Both the position numbers and the translations under genes were made by a program. 64,000 nucleotides of DNA from Bacillota bacterium (GTDB lineage: Bacteria; Bacillota; Clostridia; Lachnospirales; Lachnospiraceae). The notes beneath the pieces are model-generated. The model was given only the letters and a program-made list of their open reading frames with translations, made no database searches and was not told the origin of the DNA. This document shows positions 34,455 to 41,952 of this stretch, one piece after another. Position 1 is the first letter of the stretch. Each line of letters begins with the position of its first letter. Location: the NCBI GenBank assembly GCA_023395555.1, contig JAEWYQ010000069.1, forward strand, positions 1-64,000, in the 5' to 3' direction.

Positions 34455-35381
34455 ATGTATAAGAAATTAAGATTATCTTTTATAAAAGGAGACCTGCTTC
34501 CCACATTATTGATGCTGCCTGCATTGTGCATGATTTTATTCGTACTGATTATTCCATTGTGCTATGGGCTGATGCTGAGCTTCTTTGATGTAGGGTATGA
34601 TGTCAGTGATTTACTTGATAAATTCATTGGACTGGATCATTATATTCGGTTTTTTCAAGACAGCACAGCCAAAAAAGCCGTAATAAATACCTTAATCTTC
34701 TCCTTTGGAGCAATCGCCGGAGATATATTTTTTGGAACCGTCGGAGCCGTTCTGCTACTGAAGGTAGGGCGAAGACTCAGTAAGGTACTGCGGCCCATCT
34801 TAACGATACCGTTATTAATATCCCCTATTATTGTCGGTCTGATCTGGCGCTATGTATATGATGTTAAGGGGATTCTGTATTGGATTCTAAGTCTGTTGGG
34901 ATTGGGGATTAAGGACTTTCCTGGCGTGACATCGGCTTCCACAGCACTCCTGTGTACCATCATTGCTCATTGGTGGCAGGTAGCTCCCTTTGTTATTATT
35001 ATCATAACAGCAGGGCTGCTGGCAATACCGGATGAATACTATGAAGCGGCTTTCGTAGACGGAGCAGGAGGGTTTCGCAGCTTCTTCCATATATCATTGC
35101 CTCTTCTGGCGGATGTCTACATGGTGGTGCTTCTGACCAGCGGTGTTGATACAATAAAAGTGTTTGATATTATCTATTCGCTGACGGGCGGGGGACCCAA
35201 CAATTCCTCAGTCTCTATGAGTATTTATGCATATAACCAGGCCTTTGAGCAAACGAATCTGGGTTACGCCATGGCACTATCGATTATCGCCATGATTTTG
35301 ACTTTCATCGTTTTCGGCATCCCTTTTATCAGACATAATGTAAGGAGAGAGGCTGCAGCGAAAGGCAAAGGGATTCGTTAA
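34455..35381 (+). CDS. ABC sugar permease, MalF/UgpA type
   Basis: 308 residues, six membrane segments starting 'LLMLPALCMILFVLIIPLCY'; the EAA loop reads 'DEYYEAAFVDGAGGFRSFFH'. Type 'FDIIYSLTGGGPNNSS' is the signature loop of MalF/UgpA-type permeases, which differ from the LplB type of the two other importers here. It pairs with the next gene. No ATPase gene is present, so a shared MsmK-like ATPase must serve it. Confidence 0.92.
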   Translation: MYKKLRLSFIKGDLLPTLLMLPALCMILFVLIIPLCYGLMLSFFDVGYDVSDLLDKFIGLDHYIRFFQDSTAKKAVINTLIFSFGAIAGDIFFGTVGAVLLLKVGRRLSKVLRPILTIPLLISPIIVGLIWRYVYDVKGILYWILSLLGLGIKDFPGVTSASTALLCTIIAHWWQVAPFVIIIITAGLLAIPDEYYEAAFVDGAGGFRSFFHISLPLLADVYMVVLLTSGVDTIKVFDIIYSLTGGGPNNSSVSMSIYAYNQAFEQTNLGYAMALSIIAMILTFIVFGIPFIRHNVRREAAAKGKGIR

Positions 35382-35414
35382 TCTTTGGGAAAATAGCCAG
35401 GAGGACAGCGTCAC

Positions 35415-36245
35415 ATGATATATAAGAGAAAATGGTACTACAATTTAGTGATTATTGTGTTGTTTGTTATCGCCCTAGTCTGGACATTGACACCGGTCTA
35501 TATTATCATATCCAATTCCTTTCGCAGAACCCTGGACATGAAGATAATGCCGCCTCAGTTGATCTTTCAGCCAATCTTTACCCACTTTGAAAAGCTGATA
35601 ACCTTGGACAGCTTTGGAAAGTATTTTAAGAATTCATTTATCATAACATTATCTGTTACAGCCCTGACCATATTTCTGGGAACACTGGCCGCATATGGAA
35701 TGAAGCTTTTTAAATCAAAGATCGGGCAGCATATTTCCAATGTCTTATTGCTGGGGAAAATGGTTCCGGCCATTACAATATTGCTTCCGTTATTTATGAT
35801 GATGAATCATATGAAGCTTACCGGAACCTTTATTGCTCCCATTCTTGCTCATAGCTGTATGAGCCTGCCGTTTGTGACATGGTTGATGGCCAGTTTTGTA
35901 CGGGACATTCCGGTTGAATTGCTGGAATCTGCCAGTGTGATGGGATGCGGCAGGATGAAGGCATTCTTTATGATAATCGCACCCCTTTTAAAACCGGCGA
36001 TTGCATCTGCTTCCATCCTGGTGATGCAAAATTCATGGAATGAATTATTATTCTCATTACAGCTGACAAACCTGAAGACATACCCTCTTACGGTGGGTGT
36101 TGCCCGTTATGTCGGTGCCATTTCCGTTGATTGGGGAAAATGCAGCGCTGCGGCCACAATAACAATGGTGCCAATCATTATTGCAGGATTTTTCATGCAG
36201 AAATACCTCGTGTCCGGTATGACAGCCGGTGCAGTGAAGGGATAA
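35415..36245 (+). CDS. ABC sugar permease, MalG/UgpE type
   Basis: 276 residues, six membrane segments beginning 'NLVIIVLFVIALVWTLTPVY'; the EAA-type loop is 'VELLESASVMGCGRMKAFFM', diverging from the canonical EAA-DGA (ESA-MGC) though position and length are right. C-terminus 'QKYLVSGMTAGAVKG' is the MalG-type ending. RBS GGAGG at 35400. Completes the importer for the beta-galactoside handled by the next enzyme. Confidence 0.9.
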   Translation: MIYKRKWYYNLVIIVLFVIALVWTLTPVYIIISNSFRRTLDMKIMPPQLIFQPIFTHFEKLITLDSFGKYFKNSFIITLSVTALTIFLGTLAAYGMKLFKSKIGQHISNVLLLGKMVPAITILLPLFMMMNHMKLTGTFIAPILAHSCMSLPFVTWLMASFVRDIPVELLESASVMGCGRMKAFFMIIAPLLKPAIASASILVMQNSWNELLFSLQLTNLKTYPLTVGVARYVGAISVDWGKCSAAATITMVPIIIAGFFMQKYLVSGMTAGAVKG

Positions 36246-36259
36246 GGAGAAGATAAAAA

Positions 36260-38368
36260 ATGCTATACGGAGCACAATACTATAGACCGCCATTCCCACA
36301 GAAAAAAGATTGGAGCCGTGATCTTGATAATATGAAAGCCCTGGGCTTCAATTGCATTAAACTCTGGGCTGTCTGGAATTGGATTGAAAAAAGGAAGGGG
36401 GAGTTTGACTTTCACGAGCTTGATGAGCTTGTTGCCATATCGAAAGAGCATGAGCTGCAGATAATCATTAATGTCATTCCGGAAGGGGCCCCTTATTGGA
36501 CCTATGACGGAAATAAAGAGAACCTGTATAAGACGGCAGACGGGCAATCTGTGGAGTATGGGGGACCGGCGAATCTGCCCAGCGCCGGCTGGCCCGGACT
36601 GTGTATGGACAATCCTGGGTTTCAGAAATTAACAGCTGATTTCATAGAGAAAACAGCGGCTCATTATGCGGATGAAGCTGCTGTTATAGCCATCGATGTA
36701 TGGAACGAGCCCCATCTTGAGCCGATGTTTGACTACCGTGATAATATGCTCTGCTATTGTGGGCATTCAAAGAAAGCATTCTTAAACTGGTTACGAAAAA
36801 AATACAGTACCATTGATAAGCTGAATGATGCCTGGTACCGTACCTATGAAGACTGGAGCCAGGTTGCTCCTCCTGTCAGATTTGGAACCTGGGCGGATAT
36901 GATGGATTGGCGTAAATTTTGGCTGGAGAATCTGCAGAGCTGGCTTCGGCTTCGCGTGGAAGCCTGCCGCAAAGGGGCACCGAATAAAAAAGTGCAGACA
37001 CATGTGGCGTACAGCGGGGTGCTTGGGAACCGAATGGCGGGAGGTCTGGCAAATGAACTGGGAGATGAGTTTTTGCTAGCAAAAGAGGTGGACTGGTTCG
37101 GCCTGTCCAGCTTTCCCAAATGGCTGATGGGAAAAGAGCATATTTTCAGACATCTGGCCCATAACGAGATGATTGCGGAAGCCTCCCACGGTAAGCTGTT
37201 CTATCAGGTGGAACTACAAGGCGGAGCAGGAAAACCGGGGTTATTAGGAGGTGAGGTTCCGAATGAAAGAGATGTGACGCTTTGGAACTGGAATACAGCA
37301 GCGGCCGGAGGCAAGGGAAGTGTATACTGGCAGTATGCGCCGGAACCTTCAGGGCTTGAATCGCCTGGGTTTGGATTAACAGGATTTCTGGGGGAAAATA
37401 CGGAGCGGAGTAAGGCGGCAGGAAGGGCAGCAGCCTATTTAAACCAGCCGGTTCTGGATAGTGCCAAACGTATTATGCCCATGAATGCCATCTATGTGTC
37501 CAGGCATAGCGAGCTGCTTTGTTTTTCGGCAGACCGAAAAGAAGATCTGTATGCGGGAAGCATCAGTGGTGTATATAAAGCGGCATATATGGCTGGAATA
37601 CCTGTCAAATTCTTTCACGAAGACTATATTGAAGAATTATTGCTGAGCGGAATCAAAACACTCTATCTGCCCATGCCATTGGTTTTGTCAGAGAAGGAAG
37701 TTGACATATTCCATCGATTTATTGAACTTGGGGGTGTTTTAATCACAGAGGCCTGCCCTGGACTGTACCGGCAGGATGGACTGTTAGAGCAGGATAGTGT
37801 GGCTCTGAATACCCTGTTTGGGATTCACCACAAGGAGATTCAAGCGATACCCGAATCAGGAAAGGTATCCTCTGTCGGTAAGGACGATTTGGGGAAATTT
37901 ACAGGGCGGCTATATCGTCAATTAATAATTCCCGGCGAACAGACAGCGGTATTAGCGGAATTTCCGGATGGAGAGCCTTCTGTTACAGAGTTTGGGATCG
38001 GCAAGGGGAAAGCAATATGGATTGGAACATATCCGGGATACTGCTATGAACATACCGGAGAATCCGACACAGGAAGATTATTAATACATTGGTTCCATAA
38101 GAATGGATATGACATAATAAAAAATATTCATATTTCGGACATTGAGGAACAGGAGACTCCGTTGGCGCCTGTAATCAGATTGCTGGAGACGGATACGGAG
38201 TATGTACTTATTGTTATAAACCACACTTATCAAAAGGCGGATATCTGTGTGGAGTTTCATGATGATCAGAGAATAGATGAAAATAATTATGAAGGCAGAA
38301 AGCTTTATATGAGTATTGCACCTTCCGCGGGTCAAATATATCATTGGAAGAAAGATAGTGCAGAATAG
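36260..38368 (+). CDS. GH42-like beta-galactosidase
   Basis: 702 residues, no signal peptide. Starts at once with the TIM barrel: 'MLYGAQYYRPPFPQKKDWSR', 'LDNMKALGFNCIKLWAVWNW', acid/base Glu150 in 'AIDVWNEPHLEP', nucleophile candidate Glu318 in 'LFYQVELQGGAG'. The domain around 400-610 with 'LYLPMPLVLSEKEVDIFHRF' and 'LGGVLITEACPGLYRQD' is the GH42 trimerisation (Rossmann-like) domain, then a small beta domain. The 'VELQGG' form of the nucleophile motif is not the most common GH42 version, so it may be a divergent branch. It ends the operon and should cut the imported galactoside, releasing galactose and the compound the radical enzyme may act on. Confidence 0.8.
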   Translation: MLYGAQYYRPPFPQKKDWSRDLDNMKALGFNCIKLWAVWNWIEKRKGEFDFHELDELVAISKEHELQIIINVIPEGAPYWTYDGNKENLYKTADGQSVEYGGPANLPSAGWPGLCMDNPGFQKLTADFIEKTAAHYADEAAVIAIDVWNEPHLEPMFDYRDNMLCYCGHSKKAFLNWLRKKYSTIDKLNDAWYRTYEDWSQVAPPVRFGTWADMMDWRKFWLENLQSWLRLRVEACRKGAPNKKVQTHVAYSGVLGNRMAGGLANELGDEFLLAKEVDWFGLSSFPKWLMGKEHIFRHLAHNEMIAEASHGKLFYQVELQGGAGKPGLLGGEVPNERDVTLWNWNTAAAGGKGSVYWQYAPEPSGLESPGFGLTGFLGENTERSKAAGRAAAYLNQPVLDSAKRIMPMNAIYVSRHSELLCFSADRKEDLYAGSISGVYKAAYMAGIPVKFFHEDYIEELLLSGIKTLYLPMPLVLSEKEVDIFHRFIELGGVLITEACPGLYRQDGLLEQDSVALNTLFGIHHKEIQAIPESGKVSSVGKDDLGKFTGRLYRQLIIPGEQTAVLAEFPDGEPSVTEFGIGKGKAIWIGTYPGYCYEHTGESDTGRLLIHWFHKNGYDIIKNIHISDIEEQETPLAPVIRLLETDTEYVLIVINHTYQKADICVEFHDDQRIDENNYEGRKLYMSIAPSAGQIYHWKKDSAE

Positions 38369-38384
38369 TATGAAAAGGAATTCT

Positions 38385-38428
38385 GGAGCCGCTCCTGTTT
38401 AATGGGAAGCGGCTCCTATTATTTTTAA
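38385..38428 (+). terminator. terminator of the radical-enzyme/galactosidase operon
   Basis: GGAGCCGCT (38385-38393) pairs with AGCGGCTCC (38408-38416), followed by TATTATTTTTAATTTTTTT. Confidence 0.9.
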
Positions 38429-38598
38429 TTTTTTTATGCTGTTTTTACTGCAAAATTTAAATTGGCAAAAAACAGGTAGTATCCTATGGGCAATTTATGA
38501 TAAGATAAAGTTTATAGAAATCGATAGCAGAATAGTCAATGGAAAGAAGCTTACAGCAGAATATGAGATAATGCAGGTTATTAGAATAATTGCATCTG

Positions 38599-38629
38599 AT
38601 TCCAGGAACACGTATTATGTCCCTGGAAT
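38599..38629. promoter_or_regulatory. palindrome before the flavin reductase gene
   Basis: ATTCCAGG (38599-38606) and CCTGGAAT (38622-38629) are perfect inverted arms around a core GGAACACGTATTATGTCCC that resembles the palindrome at 29469-29489. It lies 22 bases before the ATG at 38651, so a bound protein or an mRNA hairpin could control it. The 282-base gap from 38369 to 38650 holds no gene. Confidence 0.5.
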
Positions 38630-38650
38630 ATATAGAAAGGTCGTCATAGA

Positions 38651-39208
38651 ATGAAAACACTAATAATTAACGGTTCCCCAAGAAGAAGGGGAGATACCTC
38701 GGAGCTGCTGAAAGAGTTAAAAAAGCATCTCGAGGGAGAGATTGTTGAGATTTCAGCGTATTATGATAAAATATCACCCTGTATAGACTGCAGGATGTGC
38801 TGGAAGAAAAAAGGCTGTGTCATTAAGGATGATATGGCTCGGATTTATAAGGACGATTTTGACACCGTTGTCATTGCATCGCCGCTGTACATGTCTAATC
38901 TCACCGGCCCGATGGTCAGCCTGGCAAGCCGGTTCCAGTCATATTATGCTGCTAAGCGTTTTCTGCGGGATGAGATGGATATCAGGAGCAAGGTTGGCGT
39001 TTTAATTCTTGTGGGCGGCGGGGACGGCGGGCCGGAACCGGCCAGAACTGTGGCAGAGTGGATGCTTAAGCATATGAAAGCGGGATTGAAGGAAGAAAAT
39101 ATTGTTCTTTCGTTAAACACGGACAAGCAGCCTGCAAAAGAGGATCTTAATGCAATGACCAAAATGAAGGATATCGCATACAGGCTCAATCAAAGGGATA
39201 CGTTTTAA
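38651..39208 (+). CDS. NAD(P)H-dependent flavin oxidoreductase (iron-sulfur flavoprotein-like)
   Basis: 185 residues. Flavodoxin-like fold with FMN phosphate loop INGSPRRRGDTSELL, the cysteine motif 'SPCIDCRMCWKKKGCVIKDD' (C-x2-C-x2-C-x6-C), then 'DTVVIASPLYMSNLTGPMVS' and 'VLILVGGGDGGPEPARTVAE'. This is the NADPH-dependent FMN reductase/iron-sulfur flavoprotein group common in anaerobes; the compact Cys pattern is closer to Isf than that of the protein at 11812. Cytoplasmic electron transfer is likely, partners unknown. Confidence 0.85.
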   Translation: MKTLIINGSPRRRGDTSELLKELKKHLEGEIVEISAYYDKISPCIDCRMCWKKKGCVIKDDMARIYKDDFDTVVIASPLYMSNLTGPMVSLASRFQSYYAAKRFLRDEMDIRSKVGVLILVGGGDGGPEPARTVAEWMLKHMKAGLKEENIVLSLNTDKQPAKEDLNAMTKMKDIAYRLNQRDTF

Positions 39209-39234
39209 TTTGAGACAGACAGGAGTGAAGAAGG

Positions 39235-39837
39235 ATGGATAGCAGCAAGCTTGGGGAGTTACACCGTCAAATACTGCAGTGCCGGCAGTGTCAGGATATC
39301 TTTGGCTTTGAACCCCGTCCCATCGTTCTGGGGCATCAGAATGCCAGGATCATGCAGATCAGTCAGGCTCCGTCGAAAACCGTACATGAAACAGGAAGGC
39401 CCTTTAACGATATCAGCGGAAGGAAGCTCCGGGGTGAGTGGTATCAAATATCAGATGAGGATTTCTACAATCCGGATCATTTCTATATTGTGTCTATGGC
39501 GCATTGCTACCCCGGAAAGGCGCCGGGAGGAGGAGACCGCCGCCCGCCGAAGGAATGCTCGAAGCAGTGGCTTGTGAAAGAGATGGAGCTGGTAAATAAT
39601 GAAACCTATATTATAATCGGCGGAATTGCGGCAGAATTTTTCTTTCCGGGAGAGAAAATCACGTCACTGGCCTTTGAGAATCGGGAGATCAACGGGAAGC
39701 CGGCATATATATTGCCTCATCCGTCTCCTCTCAATGTGAAATGGCTGAAGGATTATCCTCAGTTTGAGCAGGAGAGAATTCGTGAGATACGGAACGTGGT
39801 TCATAAGGTGTTGGGGGCTTTCAAGGGACAAAGATGA
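39235..39837 (+). CDS. uracil-DNA glycosylase, family 4/5-like (4Fe-4S)
   Basis: 200 residues. Catalytic region 'IMQISQAPSKTVHETGRPFN' followed by DISGRKLRG matches the family-4/5 motif (G-x-A-P-G-x-x-E-x-x-x-G-R-P-F-x-G-x-S-G), and the DNA-intercalation motif is 'LPHPSPLNVKW'. Cysteines 16, 19, 91 and 108 match the spacing of the 4Fe-4S ligands of thermophilic family-4 enzymes. The first motif differs from the usual GEAPG/E form (SQAPSKTV-E), so catalytic details may vary. It excises uracil from deaminated DNA. It ends 204 bases before the type III methyltransferase gene. Confidence 0.85.
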   Translation: MDSSKLGELHRQILQCRQCQDIFGFEPRPIVLGHQNARIMQISQAPSKTVHETGRPFNDISGRKLRGEWYQISDEDFYNPDHFYIVSMAHCYPGKAPGGGDRRPPKECSKQWLVKEMELVNNETYIIIGGIAAEFFFPGEKITSLAFENREINGKPAYILPHPSPLNVKWLKDYPQFEQERIREIRNVVHKVLGAFKGQR

Positions 39838-39861
39838 ATTACTAGGTATTATTCAACGCCT

Positions 39862-39986
39862 ATGGTATAATATCGACAGACATTATACTAGCGCATTTAT
39901 GCGCATGCGCCGGAGCGAAGCGGAGTGCGCATCCTGGCACGAAGTGCCATACCATGGACGCTTGCGGACATGGTATAATGTCGGCA
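39862..39986 (+). repeat. duplicated promoter-like element with hairpins upstream of the R-M operon
   Basis: ATGGTATAAT-R-TCG-R-CA occurs twice, at 39862-39878 and 39970-39986, each containing a TATAAT box. Between them are a perfect TGGCAC-GAA-GTGCCA hairpin (39935-39949), a GCGC-rich palindromic block (39891-39932, e.g. GCGCATGCGC at 39901) and an inverted pair ATACCATG (39949-39956)/CATGGTAT (39969-39976) that buries the second TATAAT in a stem. The block ends 55 bases before the mod start. Confidence 0.7.
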
Positions 39987-40041
39987 CGCATTCCTATGTG
40001 TGCGAATATGTGATACATTTCGATAATCAGGAGGAAGAGGG

Positions 40042-41952
40042 ATGGCGAATCTTTCACAGGAGAAGAGACAGCGGATGCTGACTTTTTTAAACACCATAAA
40101 AGAAGAGCATAAAGACGACGATGAGGTTTTAAAGGCGCTGAATGAGATCGAAACGGAGCTGACGGCAAAGAAATACGGCCTGATCTGGGAAGAACATGAG
40201 GAAAATGTGGATATCCAGATGAAAACCCAGGTGCCGGTGTGGATAGATGTACGCGAGAAGGAAATTACGGCCGCTCCCGGAGAACCCTATCACTTTCTGT
40301 TGGAGGGAGATAACCTGCACAGCCTGCGGCTTCTGGAGAAAACCCATGGGGGCAGAATCGATATCATTTATATTGATCCGCCTTATAATACAGGCAACAA
40401 CGATTTTACCTACAATGATGAATTCATAGATTCGGAAGATAAATTCAGGCATTCCAAATGGCTGTCCTTTATGGAAAAAAGACTAAAAATAGCCTATCAG
40501 CTTCTGTCCGACGACGGACTTTTCTTTGTTTCTATCGATGACAACGAACAGTCCGCCCTGAAGCTGCTTTTGGATGAGATTTTTTCGGAGAGAAATTTTG
40601 TGATTACCCTGCCCAGAATAACGAAGAAAAGCGGCAAGACAACGGGCTCCTTTTCCAAAAACCATGACTATGTGCTGGTATATACGAAGCGGAACCAGGA
40701 TATCTTCGTCATGGAGGAGCATGTGGACTCTGCCTTCTGCAACGAGGATGAGTGGGTGGAGGAACGGGGCAAATATAAATTAAACCAGACCCTGGACTAT
40801 GACAGCTTATCCTATAGTTCCAGCCTGGATTATGCATTAGAGATCGAAGGAGAGGTATTCTATCCCGGGACGGATCAGTCTGCATGGGAGGCCCGGCAGG
40901 CAGGTGATCACCGTCGGGCGGACTGGGCCTGGAGATGGAATAAGAAGCTCTTCGAGTTTGGATATAACAATGGATTTGTAGTGATCAAGCGTAAGAATGA
41001 CGGGACGGCGAGAATCTATACGAAGACCTATCTGAATGCAAAGATAGAGAAAAATAATAGTACGGGAGAGTACTATATTGAGTATAAGAAACGGACCAAG
41101 CCCTTAAGCTCCATCGGGTTAATTGAAAATGAATATTCCAATGATAATGCAAAGAAGGATTTGGATGTGTTTGGTCTGAAGGATGATTTTGATTATTCCA
41201 AGCCGGTGGAGTTAATAAAAAGACTGCTCAAAAACCACTATAACAGGAATGCCGTGGTCTTGGACTTCTTTGCCGGAAGCGGAACCACAGCCCAGGCAGT
41301 CCTTGAGCTGAATGCCGAGGATGGCGGGCAGCGAAGGTTCATCCTATGCACCAATAACCAGAACAAGATATGCGAGGAAATAACCTACAAGCGGTGCCGT
41401 GATCTGATGTTCAATTATAACTTCAATAAAACAGCTTCTACGGTGCTCTATGAGCGTAAATTGGGCCTTCAGGATTTGAAAAATGCCGGAGAATTGCTGA
41501 AGGAAATAGAAGGGATAAGGAAGGAAAACGAGGGCGTTTATCCTAAGTTCAAAACAGAGATTAAGAATGACTGTCTGCGGCTTCTGGGATTGACCCGTCT
41601 GAAGGAAATGCAGGGCCTGAAAGCCAATATGAAATATTATAAAACAGGATGGGTGCCAAAATCCGCTGACGGATTTATGGGGGATGAGCTGCTGAAGCAT
41701 ATGGAGGAAATGATTTGTCTGGAGCAGGCATCGGATATCAATAACGGGAGCTGTTTCCTGCTTCTGTGCGACGAGGATGCCGACCGGCTGGAGGCAGAGT
41801 GGCAGCGGCATCCTGATTGCAGGATGCTTTATATCTCCAAGGACGTCCTTCTCACCGCGAGCCAGGAAAAATTATTTGCCGATGCCCGGATCAATATGCT
41901 TCCGGAGTATTACTTTATGTCTGAATTAAGGGAGGCTGGCGAGATATGGTAG
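40042..41952 (+). CDS. mod: type III restriction-modification methyltransferase (Mod)
   Basis: 636 residues, normal for type III Mod. Beta-class N6-adenine methyltransferase order: catalytic motif IV DPPYNTG (Asp112) in 'IDIIYIDPPYNTGNNDF', target-recognition region in the middle ('WVEERGKYKLNQTLDYDSLS', 'KRKNDGTARIYTKTYLNAKI'), then motif I 'VVLDFFAGSGTTAQAVLEL' (Asp408 region) binding SAM. N-terminus 'RMLTFLNTIKEEHKDDDEVL' is a coiled-coil-like head. It recognises the DNA site and methylates one strand; with Res it cuts unmodified DNA. RBS AGGAGGAAGAGGG. It overlaps res by 7 bases. Confidence 0.93.
   Translation: MANLSQEKRQRMLTFLNTIKEEHKDDDEVLKALNEIETELTAKKYGLIWEEHEENVDIQMKTQVPVWIDVREKEITAAPGEPYHFLLEGDNLHSLRLLEKTHGGRIDIIYIDPPYNTGNNDFTYNDEFIDSEDKFRHSKWLSFMEKRLKIAYQLLSDDGLFFVSIDDNEQSALKLLLDEIFSERNFVITLPRITKKSGKTTGSFSKNHDYVLVYTKRNQDIFVMEEHVDSAFCNEDEWVEERGKYKLNQTLDYDSLSYSSSLDYALEIEGEVFYPGTDQSAWEARQAGDHRRADWAWRWNKKLFEFGYNNGFVVIKRKNDGTARIYTKTYLNAKIEKNNSTGEYYIEYKKRTKPLSSIGLIENEYSNDNAKKDLDVFGLKDDFDYSKPVELIKRLLKNHYNRNAVVLDFFAGSGTTAQAVLELNAEDGGQRRFILCTNNQNKICEEITYKRCRDLMFNYNFNKTASTVLYERKLGLQDLKNAGELLKEIEGIRKENEGVYPKFKTEIKNDCLRLLGLTRLKEMQGLKANMKYYKTGWVPKSADGFMGDELLKHMEEMICLEQASDINNGSCFLLLCDEDADRLEAEWQRHPDCRMLYISKDVLLTASQEKLFADARINMLPEYYFMSELREAGEIW

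Noticed and set aside
38436..38654. 72-codon ORF between the operon terminator and the flavin reductase
   Set aside because: No ribosome site, AT-rich, begins inside the T tract of the terminator and crosses the palindrome at 38599-38629; reads as chance.
39860..40168. Minus-strand ORFs over the region upstream of mod
   Set aside because: They run through the hairpin block and the mod start; Cys/His/Ser-rich low-quality translations.
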